From: JANQOH01 sp965243325
GTDB lineage: Bacteria; Pseudomonadota; Alphaproteobacteria; UBA7887
Reading direction: 5' to 3'
Assembly (NCBI GenBank): GCA_965243325.1
Contig: CBDEUQ010000003.1
Coordinates: 2,604,001 to 2,668,000, forward strand
Length of the DNA stretch: 64,000 nucleotides
Under the pieces are notes generated by a model that did no database searches, was not told the DNA's origin, and was given only the letters and a program-made list of their open reading frames with translations. The position numbers and the translations under genes were made by a program. Shown piece after piece: positions 1 through 9,158 of the stretch. The stretch's first letter is position 1. Every line of letters begins with the position of its first letter.

Positions 1-1370
1 TTCTGCTCTGCGGCTGCGACAAGACGACGCCGGCGCAGGTCATGGGCGCGGCGAGCGTCGACCTGCCGACGATCGTGGTCACCGGCGGGCCGATGCTGAA
101 CGGCAAGTTCCGCGGCCGCGACATCGGCTCGGGCACCGACGTCTGGCGCTTCACCGACGACCTGCGCACCGGCAAGATGTCGCTGGAGGACTTTCTCGAC
201 GCCGAAGCCTGTCTCAGCCGCTCGGCGGGTCACTGCATGACCATGGGCACCGCCTCGACGATGGCGAGCATGTGCGAGGCGCTGGGGCTGCAGTTGCCGG
301 CCGGCGCGGCGATCCCGGCGGTCGATTCGCGGCGCTACGCCATCGCCGAGCTGGCCGGGCAGCGCATCGTCGAGATGGTCGACGAGGAACTCGTGATCTC
401 GAAGATTCTCACCCGCGACGCGTTCGAGAACGCCATCCGCGTCAACGCCGCCATCGGCGGCTCCACGAACGCCATCGTGCACCTGCTGGCGATCGCCGGG
501 CGCGTCGGCGTCCAGTTGCGGCTCGACGACTTCGACGATCTCATCCGCGACGTGCCGTTCCTCGTCAACCTGCAACCGTCCGGCGAATACCTGATGGAGG
601 ATTTCTACTACGCCGGCGGCCTGCCGGTGGTGATGAAGGAGCTGGGCGAGGTGCTGCACACCAACGCGCTGAGCGTCTCCGGCCGCACCCTCGGGGAGAA
701 CGTCGCCCGCGCCGTGAACTACGACGAGAAGGTGATCCGCCCGCGCGTCAAGCCGCTGGAGACGAGCGCCGGCACGGCGATCCTGCGCGGCAATCTCTGC
801 CCCGACGGCGCCGTCATCAAGCAGTCCGCGGCGACCGCGGCGCTGATGCAGCACCGCGGCCGCGCCGTCGTCTTCGACAGCATCGAGGACCTGCACGAGC
901 GGCTCGACGACCCCGACCTCGACATCGACGAGAGCTGCGTCATGGTGCTCAAGAACGCCGGCCCGCGCGGCTACCCCGGCATGCCCGAGGTCGGCAACCT
1001 GCCGCTGCCGAAGAGAGTGCTGGAGAAGGGCATCGACGACATGGTGCGGATTTCCGACGCGCGCATGAGCGGCACCTGTTTCGGCACGGTCGTCCTCCAC
1101 GTCGCGCCGGAATCGGCGATCGGCGGCCCGCTCGCGCTGGTCGAGAACGGCGACATGATCACCCTCGACGTGAAGGGCCGGAGGCTGACCCTCGAGGTCG
1201 ACGACGCCGAGCTCGAACGCCGCCGCGCCGCCTGGCGGCAGCCGCAGCCGCCGACCGACCGCGGCTACGCGAAGCTCTACGTCGATCACGTGCTGCAGGC
1301 CGACGAGGGCGTGGATTTCGATTTCCTGCGCGGCGGCAGCGGCAGCGCCGTGCCGCGGACCTCGCACTGA
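1..1370 (+). CDS. IlvD/Edd-family dehydratase (5' partial), sugar-acid type
   Basis: An iron-sulfur dehydratase of the IlvD/Edd family, which converts dihydroxy acids to 2-oxo-3-deoxy acids. The reading frame is open from the window edge (first whole codon at 3), so the true start lies upstream. The visible 455 residues begin at the cluster motif CDKTTP. A second cluster cysteine lies in GHCMTMGTASTM, and the C-terminal core motif ISDARMSGTCFGTVVLH follows. Family members of this type run to about 570-600 residues, so roughly 120 N-terminal residues are missing. The C-terminal sequence looks closer to sugar-acid dehydratases (L-arabonate type) than to biosynthetic IlvD, but the substrate is inferred. 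A 2-hydroxyacid dehydrogenase follows after 10 nt, which fits a small catabolic operon. Confidence 0.85.
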   Translation, partial: LLCGCDKTTPAQVMGAASVDLPTIVVTGGPMLNGKFRGRDIGSGTDVWRFTDDLRTGKMSLEDFLDAEACLSRSAGHCMTMGTASTMASMCEALGLQLPAGAAIPAVDSRRYAIAELAGQRIVEMVDEELVISKILTRDAFENAIRVNAAIGGSTNAIVHLLAIAGRVGVQLRLDDFDDLIRDVPFLVNLQPSGEYLMEDFYYAGGLPVVMKELGEVLHTNALSVSGRTLGENVARAVNYDEKVIRPRVKPLETSAGTAILRGNLCPDGAVIKQSAATAALMQHRGRAVVFDSIEDLHERLDDPDLDIDESCVMVLKNAGPRGYPGMPEVGNLPLPKRVLEKGIDDMVRISDARMSGTCFGTVVLHVAPESAIGGPLALVENGDMITLDVKGRRLTLEVDDAELERRRAAWRQPQPPTDRGYAKLYVDHVLQADEGVDFDFLRGGSGSAVPRTSH

Positions 1371-1380
1371 GGGCGTTGCG

Positions 1381-2409
1381 GTGAGCGAGTGGCGGATTCT
1401 CTACCCCGACGTCCGGTCGGTGGACGATTTCGCCTTCGAGCGCGCCGCCGTGCCGGAGTCGGTGAGCTTCGTCCAGCGCTTCGAATCGGATCCCGCGGCG
1501 ATCGATGACGCCGTGTGGCGCGGCGTCGACGCCATGGTCACCGGTCTGGCGATGCCGATCGACGACGCGGTGTTCGACCGGGCGCCGAAGCTGCGCATCG
1601 TCTGCCGCCTCGGCGTCGGTTACGACATGGTGGACACGCTGGCGGCGGCGCGGCGCGGCATCCCCGTGTGCAACGTGCCCGACTACGGCACCACCGAAGT
1701 CGCCGATCATGCGGTGACTCTGGCGCTCGCGCTGGTGCGCGGCATCGTCGCCTGCAACGACGCGTTTCGCGACGACCCCGAGAAGGGCTGGAGCTTTCGC
1801 CGCGCGCCGTGCGTCGGCCGGCTCGGTGAGCTGACCTTCGGCGTCGTCGGCCTGGGGCGCATCGGCAGCGCGGCGGCCCTGCGCGCCAAGGCGTTCGGCA
1901 TGACGGTCGTCGGCTACGATCCCCATGTGCCGAGCGGCTACGAGCTCGCCCTCGGCATCGAGCGGACGCGCACCCTCGCCGACCTGCTCGGCCGCGCCGA
2001 CATCGTCGACATCCACTGTCTGCTCGACGACCGGACCCGCCACCTGATCGACGACGCCGCCGTGGCGGCGATGAAGCCCGGCGCCGTCGTCGTCAACACC
2101 GCGCGCGGCGGCGTGGTCGACCTCGACGCGCTCTACGAGGGTCTCCGGGAGGGCCGGATCGGCGCCGTCGGCCTCGACGTGTTCGAGACCGAGCCGCCGC
2201 CGCCGGACCACCCGCTGATCGCCGCGTGGCGGGCGCGCGAGGCGTGGATCGCCGGCCGCTGCGTCGTCACTCCGCACGCCGCGTTCTACAGCCCCACCGC
2301 CATCCGGCAGATGCGCCAGAGCGCGGCGGCGACCTGCTGCGACTATCTCGCCCGCGGCGATCTGCGGAACTGCGTCAACGCCGCCGCCCTGCAGCGGCCG
2401 CCGGAGTGA
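1381..2409 (+). CDS. D-isomer-specific 2-hydroxyacid dehydrogenase (CtBP-like)
   Basis: NAD(P)-dependent oxidoreductase acting between 2-oxo acids and D-2-hydroxy acids, 342 residues, GTG start. The Rossmann motif VGLGRIGSAAALRAKAFG lies near residues 155-175. The catalytic Arg is in NTARGGVVDL, the Glu in DVFETEPPPP and the His in VTPHAAFYS, in the usual order. It begins 10 nt after the dehydratase gene, so the two are probably co-transcribed and may act on the same acid. The substrate cannot be told from sequence. It could equally be named C-terminal-binding-protein-like dehydrogenase. Confidence 0.85.
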   Translation: MSEWRILYPDVRSVDDFAFERAAVPESVSFVQRFESDPAAIDDAVWRGVDAMVTGLAMPIDDAVFDRAPKLRIVCRLGVGYDMVDTLAAARRGIPVCNVPDYGTTEVADHAVTLALALVRGIVACNDAFRDDPEKGWSFRRAPCVGRLGELTFGVVGLGRIGSAAALRAKAFGMTVVGYDPHVPSGYELALGIERTRTLADLLGRADIVDIHCLLDDRTRHLIDDAAVAAMKPGAVVVNTARGGVVDLDALYEGLREGRIGAVGLDVFETEPPPPDHPLIAAWRAREAWIAGRCVVTPHAAFYSPTAIRQMRQSAAATCCDYLARGDLRNCVNAAALQRPPE

Positions 2410-2423
2410 TCAGCCGGAAGTGA

Positions 2424-3263
2424 TCAGCCGCCGGGGTTGACCATCGCGTTCAGCGCCTCCCAGCGCGCCTCCGTCTCCGCCAGCGTGCGCCCGGCGATCA
2501 TGCCGCCGTCGACGAGAATGTCGGTGGCGGTGACGAAGCGCGACTCGTCGCTCGCGAGATAGAGGGCGGCCTGCGCGATGTCGTCGGGCACGCCCGCGTG
2601 CGGGATGGGCTGCGCCTGCGCGAAGCGCGCCTCGAGTGCCGCCGTCGTCTTCTCGGCTTCGGCGTCGGCGAGGCCGAAGGCCTTGCCGAAGATGCCCGTG
2701 GCGATCGCACCGGGAGAGATCGAGTTCACGCGCACGTCGTGCCGCGCGAGCTCCATGGCCACGCACCGGGTGGCGTGGATGACCGCCGCCTTGGCGACGC
2801 TGTAGACGAGCGAGACGCCGTAGCCCGCGCGCTGGCCGGCGATCGACCCGGTGTTGATGATGCTGCCCGAGCCCTGCGCGCGCATAATCGGCGCCGCGTG
2901 CTTCATGCCCCACAGCACGCCGTTCACCAGCACCGCCATTTCGCCGTCGACCTGGGCCGGCTCGAGGGTCTCGACGCCGCCGCGGGCGCCCGGGATGCCG
3001 GCGTTGTTGAAGACGCAGTCGAGGCGTCCGAAACGCGCGTTCGCGCCTTCGATGAGCGCCGCCACCTGGCGTTCGTCGGCGACGTCGGCGGCGACGAACG
3101 ACGCCCGTTCGCCGAGCGCATCCGCAAGCGCCTCTCCCTCGGCGGCGCGGCGTCCCGACACGATGACGGTCGCGCCCTCGGCGACGAAGACCTCGGCCGT
3201 TCTCAGGCCGATGCCGCTCGTCGCGCCGGCGATCACCGCGACCTTGCCGTCGAGGCGTCCCAC
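2424..3263 (-). CDS. SDR family NAD(P)-dependent oxidoreductase
   Basis: Classical short-chain dehydrogenase/reductase, 279 residues. The cofactor motif GATSGIGLRTAEVF is at the N terminus, the NNAG motif lies near residue 90, the catalytic Ser is in NTGSIAG and the Tyr-Lys pair in YSVAK. It ends with the DGGMIAG segment common in 3-oxoacyl-reductase or glucose-dehydrogenase-like members. It lies only 3 nt downstream of the GST gene on the same strand, so both are probably one transcript. Its 3' end converges on the 2-hydroxyacid dehydrogenase gene. The substrate is unknown. Confidence 0.85.
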   Translation of the reverse strand: MGRLDGKVAVIAGATSGIGLRTAEVFVAEGATVIVSGRRAAEGEALADALGERASFVAADVADERQVAALIEGANARFGRLDCVFNNAGIPGARGGVETLEPAQVDGEMAVLVNGVLWGMKHAAPIMRAQGSGSIINTGSIAGQRAGYGVSLVYSVAKAAVIHATRCVAMELARHDVRVNSISPGAIATGIFGKAFGLADAEAEKTTAALEARFAQAQPIPHAGVPDDIAQAALYLASDESRFVTATDILVDGGMIAGRTLAETEARWEALNAMVNPGG

Positions 3264-3266
3264 CGC

Positions 3267-3899
3267 TCAGGCCTCGGCGCTCGGCCGCGCCGCGACCGTG
3301 GCGTGCCAGCGGGCGGCGTTCGGGCAGTCGTCCGGAATCGCGAGCTCGGCGCGGGTGCCGAACCAGACCGCGATGTAGCCCGTGATGTCGGCGATCGTGA
3401 AGCGGTCGCCGGCGAAGAACTCGTTGGCCGCGAGATGCGGCTCGACGGTGCGGAAGAAGCGCGCGAACATCGCCCGCCCGCGCTCCGCCAGCTCGGGGAT
3501 CTGCGGCACCCCGCCGGTGACTCCCGGCACGCCGCGGCCTTCGAACAGCGGCGCGGTGTTGCGCACCGCGTCGGCGGCGGAGGCGTAGCCGTGCAGCTCG
3601 GCGCGCCGGGTCCACATTTCGACCCGCGCGCGCTCCACGGCGCCCTCGCCGAACAGCGGCGGGTCCGGGTGCGTCTCCTCGAAGTAGCGGCAGATCGCCA
3701 CCGACTCCGAGATCGTCGTGCCGTCGTCGAGCTCCAGCGCCGGCACGACGGTGAACGGATTGACCTTCCTGTATTCGTCGGTGAACTGCTCGCCCGCCCG
3801 CGCGTTGATCGACACCGAGGGGACGGTGAGCCCCTTCTCGGCAAGGAACATCCGCACGCGCTTCGGATTCGGCGCGAGCGCGAAGTCGTAGAATTTCAT
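3267..3899 (-). CDS. Glutathione S-transferase family protein
   Basis: Soluble glutathione S-transferase, 210 residues. An N-terminal thioredoxin-like domain (about residues 1-80) carries the glutathione-binding VVPALELDDGTTISES segment with the cis-Pro and the Glu-Ser pair. An all-helical C-terminal domain follows. It is the first gene of a two-gene minus-strand unit with the SDR. The role may be conjugation or isomerisation of an electrophilic intermediate, but no specific substrate can be read from the sequence. Confidence 0.85.
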   Translation of the reverse strand: MKFYDFALAPNPKRVRMFLAEKGLTVPSVSINARAGEQFTDEYRKVNPFTVVPALELDDGTTISESVAICRYFEETHPDPPLFGEGAVERARVEMWTRRAELHGYASAADAVRNTAPLFEGRGVPGVTGGVPQIPELAERGRAMFARFFRTVEPHLAANEFFAGDRFTIADITGYIAVWFGTRAELAIPDDCPNAARWHATVAARPSAEA

Positions 3900-3969
3900 G
3901 GCTCCGCTCCCCGGTCAGGCAGGGCCGGCAGTCTGCAACCGGCGCCCCGCCTGTCAAGCGCCGGCCGCC

Positions 3970-4599
3970 TCACCCCTTTCCGGAATTTCCATGCCGGTAA
4001 GCCCGGGGGTCGATGTTGTGCGCGTGCGCCCACATGCCGCGCTTCGCCTTTCGCGCCTCCCGCTCGACGTGCCTGTAGCGCTTGCCGTAGGCGGCGATCG
4101 CGTGTCCCTCCCGCACCAGCCATTCGCCGATGTCCCCGCCTTCGTAGGTCACGGTGCCGAGCAGGCGCCCATACTTGTCCGTGCCCTCGATCGAGACGGT
4201 GACGTGTTTGCCGCCGACTTCCTTGATCAGCGCGCTCTTCACGCGCTTCCCGTGGTTGAACCAGTAGCCGTCCTGATGCTTCGCCCGCTGGTCCCATTCG
4301 GGCGCGTCGAGCCCGGCGAGCCGCACCTCCTGTCTGTCCACCCGCAGCCCGTCGCCGTCGGTCACATAGGCCCTGCCCGAGATCGTGCGGTTGGGGCCCT
4401 CCGCCCGGAGCGCGGGGCGGCGCTGCCGGCGTCCCGGTTTCCTCGAACGACCGGTGCTCCGCTGCCGGCGGGAACGCGTTCCGAAAGCGCCCCGGCGCAC
4501 GATGGCGATGGCGACGGCAAGCGCGATCAGCCACCACCACGCCGCACCGCCTTCCAGCGGCAGCCAGGACAGCACACTCTGCATTCCCGTTGCGTCCAA
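3970..4599 (-). CDS. Membrane-anchored thermonuclease (SNase-like) protein
   Basis: Staphylococcal-nuclease-like domain protein, 209 residues. A hydrophobic segment at about residues 14-36 (AAWWWLIALAVAIAIV) predicts an N-terminal membrane anchor. A basic linker (RRQRSTGRSRKPGRRQRR) follows. The SNase domain runs from about residue 90 to 205, with DGDGLRVDRQEVRLAGLDAPE carrying the calcium-binding and catalytic acid/Arg positions, and TDKYGRLLGTV supplying the second conserved Asp and Arg. The active site would face the periplasm if the anchor is N-in. The gene stands alone, convergent with nothing, about 70 nt from the GST start. Confidence 0.8.
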   Translation of the reverse strand: MDATGMQSVLSWLPLEGGAAWWWLIALAVAIAIVRRGAFGTRSRRQRSTGRSRKPGRRQRRPALRAEGPNRTISGRAYVTDGDGLRVDRQEVRLAGLDAPEWDQRAKHQDGYWFNHGKRVKSALIKEVGGKHVTVSIEGTDKYGRLLGTVTYEGGDIGEWLVREGHAIAAYGKRYRHVEREARKAKRGMWAHAHNIDPRAYRHGNSGKG

Positions 4600-4755
4600 T
4601 TTCTTCCTCGTTCGTCTCGATTCAAGAGCGGGTCGGCCGCATGGTGTTATCGACGGCCATGCGACCGAGGCTGTCTCTGGTCATCCGGTCATTCGAGCGG
4701 CTCCTGTGCGGGGGCTGGAAGATGCCGATGTCCGCCGCTCGGGCGCTGCGAGTAA

Positions 4756-5488
4756 TCATGGCGCCTGCCGCAACTCCCACAGCCGCGACATCGGCACCGC
4801 ATGAAAACGATCGCCAAAGGGAATGCTGGTCTCGCCGTCAAAGAGCACGACGCCGCGAACGAAGCGGTCGCCGGCCGCATTTTGGAGTTTGCGCAATCCG
4901 CGGAAGTCGTTCTGGTTCACCGACGCGGCAGCCTTGATTTCCACGCCGGCGACGGTGCCGGACGTCCGCTCGATCACTATATCCGTTTCAGCGCCGTCCT
5001 TGTCCCGGAAATGGAAGAACGTGGTCGGCGTATCCTGCCAACTCGCTTGCCTTCGCAATTCCTGAAACGCAAACGTTTCCAGAAATTGTCCGAGGAGGGT
5101 TCGATCTGTCGTCAGGGCCTTGGCGTCAGCGCCGAGCAACGCCGCGGCGGGGCCCGTATCGGTAAGATGCAACTTCGGGCTCTTGACCAGCCGCTTCAGT
5201 CGATTGCCGTGCCAGGCAGGGAGGTGTTCCAGCAGGAAAAGTCTCTCAAGAAGCGTAACGTAGTCCCCGATCGAGGGCCGACTGAGTTCGAAAGGCGAGG
5301 CTAGGCTGCTGAGGTTGAAGAGCTGGGCCGTTTGCGCGGCTGCGGCACGCAAGAGCCGTGGCAGGACGTTGGGCGAGAGTGGTCTTGCCGCACTGACGCG
5401 GGCCGTGTAGCAGCACCACTGGCGAATCCTCGAGCGCTTCGACAAGCCGGCGCTCGGCAAATCGGGGATAGAAGATCGGACTCGACAT
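4756..5488 (-). pseudogene. AAA_14/DUF4143 ATPase pseudogene (internal deletion plus frameshift)
   Basis: Remnant of the roughly 390-residue P-loop ATPase family with a C-terminal DUF4143 nuclease-fold domain. The N-terminal piece starts at 5488 and has the normal beginning and Walker A (LLHGPRQCGKTTLAQ). At about 5361-5378 it jumps, in a different frame, to the DUF4143 part (LPRLLRAAAAQTAQLFNLS onward). That part continues intact to the stop, including the GAETDIVIE and GVEIKAAASV core. About 200 residues, holding Walker B and the lid, are gone. The family's role is unknown. It often sits in accessory DNA. The gene is almost certainly inactive. Confidence 0.75.
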
Positions 5489-5555
5489 CGGCCAATTGTA
5501 AGTTCACATGTCGGCTGATTGCAAGTTTACGTATCGGCCAATTGAAACCTTTCCC
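5488..5555. repeat. Three imperfect 23-bp tandem repeats
   Basis: Units begin at 5488, 5511 and 5534, an exact 23-bp period. Each starts TCGGCYRATTG. Units 1 and 2 continue YAAGTTYACRTR, while unit 3 diverges after TCGGCCAATTGAAA. The array directly abuts the start codon side of the DUF4143 ATPase pseudogene, so it could be its operator. It could also be the protein-binding end of a lost mobile element. Confidence 0.6.
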
Positions 5556-5881
5556 ATCGCTTGTTCCGGTAGGCGGCCTGATGAACGCGCCGCTCGCTGA
5601 GCCGGCGGGCGCAGCGTTCGGCGCGTGCCCGCCTGCCCAGGCGACTGGCGGAGCGAGATGGGCGCCGCGCAGACCACGACAAGCCGGCACGGTTCTCGAG
5701 CGGGCCGGAAACCGGCAAAGGCAGGACAGGGCCCGACACGCCCGCGCCGGAAGAGCCGGTCCGGGCGGTTGCGGCACCCGATTCGAGACCCGTGACCGCC
5801 GCCGCCCCAGGGCGGGCAGCTTGCGGTGGGCGGGGTGACTAACTAAGCTGCCGGCCGCCCCGGAACCCTGTCCGAGACGCC
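5556..5881. other. Gene-free gap upstream of pdhA
   Basis: No open frame here shows a recognisable protein, RBS or domain. Short GC-rich frames on both strands read as low-complexity Arg/Ala/Gly. The region presumably contains the pdh promoter, but no convincing -35/-10 pair was found. The strand switch from the minus-strand pseudogene to pdhA lies here. Confidence 0.5.
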
Positions 5882-6892
5882 ATGACCGCCACCTCGAGCC
5901 GCCCGAAACTTGCCGCCGCGCCCGTCGAATCGGCGGTGACCGGGGAGGAGCTGCTCGACTATTTCCGCCGCATGCTGCTGTTGCGCCGCTTCGAGGAGAA
6001 GGCGGGCCAGATGTACGGAATGGGGCTGATCGGCGGCTTCTGCCACCTCTACATCGGGCAGGAGGCGGTCGCCGTCGGCATCGAGCAGGCGATCGGGCGC
6101 GAGGACCCGGTGGTGACGAGCTATCGCTGCCACGGGCACGCGGTGGCCCGCGGCGTGCCGCCCAGGCTCGTGTTCTCCGAGCTCATGGGCCGCCGGACGG
6201 GCATTTCGAAGGGCAAGGGCGGGTCGATGCACATGTTCTCGCCCGAGCACGGCTTCTGGGGCGGCCACGGCATCGTCGGCGCGCAGGTGCCGATCGGCAC
6301 CGGCATCGCCTTCGCGCTCAAGTACCGGGGCTCGTCGCACGTCTGCATCACCTGCTACGGCGACGGCGCCGCCAACCAGGGGCAGGTGCACGAGGCCTAC
6401 AACATGGCGGCGCTGTGGCAGTTGCCCATCGTCTACGTCATCGAGAACAACCAGTACGCCATGGGAACCGCCGTCGACCGGTCGACGGCCGAGGTCGAGC
6501 TGTTCAAGCACGCCCAGGGCTTCAACATCCCCGGCCTCCAGTGCGACGGCATGGACGTCGTGGCGGTGCGCGACGCGGCGCGCGAGGCGGTGTCCTACGT
6601 GCGCGCCGGCAACGGGCCGATGCTCATCGAGATGAAGACCTACCGCTACCGCGGCCATTCGATGTCCGATCCCGCCAAGTACCGGTCGCGCGAGGAAGTC
6701 CGCGAAGTGCGCCGCACGCACGACCCGATCGACCGGATCAAGGCGCGGCTGGTCGACGAGGGCCACGCCGACGCCGCCGCACTCGCCGCTCTCGACCGGA
6801 AAGTTCGCGCCGTCGTCGACGAGGCGGCGGAGTTCGCCCGCAACAGCGCCGAGCCCGACCCGACCGAGCGCGACCGCGACGTGGTCGCCTGA
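5882..6892 (+). CDS. pdhA: Pyruvate dehydrogenase E1 component subunit alpha
   Basis: Alpha subunit of the thiamine-diphosphate E1 enzyme, which decarboxylates pyruvate and loads the acetyl group on lipoyl-E2. It has 336 residues, typical of the alphaproteobacterial heterotetrameric E1. The ThDP/Mg motif begins GDGAANQGQVHEAYN at G160 and ends at IENN. The phosphorylation-loop-like segment RYRGHSMSDPAKYR is conserved. It is the first gene of pdhA-pdhB-pdhC-lpd-lipA, with only 3 nt to pdhB. Confidence 0.95.
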   Translation: MTATSSRPKLAAAPVESAVTGEELLDYFRRMLLLRRFEEKAGQMYGMGLIGGFCHLYIGQEAVAVGIEQAIGREDPVVTSYRCHGHAVARGVPPRLVFSELMGRRTGISKGKGGSMHMFSPEHGFWGGHGIVGAQVPIGTGIAFALKYRGSSHVCITCYGDGAANQGQVHEAYNMAALWQLPIVYVIENNQYAMGTAVDRSTAEVELFKHAQGFNIPGLQCDGMDVVAVRDAAREAVSYVRAGNGPMLIEMKTYRYRGHSMSDPAKYRSREEVREVRRTHDPIDRIKARLVDEGHADAAALAALDRKVRAVVDEAAEFARNSAEPDPTERDRDVVA

Positions 6893-6895
6893 ACG

Positions 6896-7873
<978 letters not shown>

Positions 7874-7895
7874 GCGCGCAACCGCGGAGCACGCC

Positions 7896-9158
7896 ATGCC
7901 AGTCCAGATACTGATGCCGGCGCTGTCGCCGACGATGACCGAAGGTACGCTCGCCCGCTGGCTCAAGACCGAGGGCGATGCCGTCGAACCGGGGGACATC
8001 GTCGCCGAGGTCGAGACCGACAAGGCGACGATGGAGGTCGAGGCCGTCGACGAAGGCGTGCTCGGCAGGATCCTCGTTGCCGAGGGGACCGAGAGCGTCG
8101 CGATCAACACGCCGATCGCGGTGCTTCTCGGAGAGGGCGAGGATGCCGCGGCCATCGAGGCCCCGCAGCCCGCCGCCCCGGCTCCCGCCGCCGCGCCGCC
8201 GCCCGCCGTTCCTGCCGCTGCGGCACAGCCGGCGGCGCCCGCCGTCGCGCCGCCGCCCGTCACTCCCGCGGAGCCGGCGGGGCGCATCTTCGCCAGCCCG
8301 CTCGCGCGGCGCATGGCGGCGCAGGCGGGGCTCGACCTCGCGACCCTGACCGGATCGGGTCCGCGCGGGCGGATCGTCAAGCGCGACATCGAGACCGCGC
8401 TCGCCGCCGCGCCCGCGCCTGCGCCGCAGGCGGCGCCGCCCGCCGCCGCGCCCCCGGCTGCTGCGCCCGAGGGGGCGGCCGTCACCGAGGTGCCCAACAG
8501 CGGCATGAGGAGGACGATCGCCCGGCGGCTCGCCGAGTCCAAGCAGACCGTGCCGCACTTCTACCTGACGATCGATTGCGAGATCGACGCTTTGCTGGAC
8601 ATCCGCAAGGACCTGAACGCGCGCGCCGGCGGGCACAAGCTCTCGGTCAACGATTTCGTCGTGCGCGCTACGGCGCTCGCCCTGCGCGCCGTGCCCGAGG
8701 CCAACGCCACGTGGACCGAGGCGGCGACGCTGCGCTACGACACCGTGGACGTGGCGGTCGCGGTGGCGGTCGACGGCGGCCTCGTCACGCCCGTCGTCCG
8801 CAACGCCGACGCCAAGGGGCTGGCGGCGATTTCGGCCGAGATGGCGGACTTTGCCGCCCGCGCGCGCGACGGCAAGCTGCTGCCGGAGGAATATCGCGGC
8901 GGCGGCTTCTCGGTGTCCAACCTCGGCATGTACGGCATTCGCGAGTTCGCCGCCGTCATCAACCCGCCCCAGGCGGGCATTCTCGCGGTCGGCGCGGGCG
9001 AGCAGCGGCCGGTGGTGAAGGACGGCGCGCTCGCCGTCGCCACGGTCATGTCGTGCACCCTGTCGGGCGACCACCGCGTGATCGACGGCGCCATTGGCGC
9101 CCGCTTCCTCGCCGCGTTCAAGGGTTACGCCGAAGATCCGCTGACGATGCTGCTCTGA
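7896..9158 (+). CDS. pdhC: Dihydrolipoamide acetyltransferase, PDH E2
   Basis: E2 core of the pyruvate dehydrogenase complex, moving acetyl from lipoate to CoA. It has 420 residues with a single N-terminal lipoyl domain whose modified Lys is K43 in ETDKATM. An Ala/Pro-rich linker (about 85-130) follows. The E1/E3-binding domain is near 130-170 (FASPLARRMAAQAG), then comes a second Ala/Pro linker and the catalytic domain with H393 in SGDHRVIDG. It lies 22 nt after pdhB, and its stop overlaps the lpd start. Confidence 0.95.
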   Translation: MPVQILMPALSPTMTEGTLARWLKTEGDAVEPGDIVAEVETDKATMEVEAVDEGVLGRILVAEGTESVAINTPIAVLLGEGEDAAAIEAPQPAAPAPAAAPPPAVPAAAAQPAAPAVAPPPVTPAEPAGRIFASPLARRMAAQAGLDLATLTGSGPRGRIVKRDIETALAAAPAPAPQAAPPAAAPPAAAPEGAAVTEVPNSGMRRTIARRLAESKQTVPHFYLTIDCEIDALLDIRKDLNARAGGHKLSVNDFVVRATALALRAVPEANATWTEAATLRYDTVDVAVAVAVDGGLVTPVVRNADAKGLAAISAEMADFAARARDGKLLPEEYRGGGFSVSNLGMYGIREFAAVINPPQAGILAVGAGEQRPVVKDGALAVATVMSCTLSGDHRVIDGAIGARFLAAFKGYAEDPLTMLL

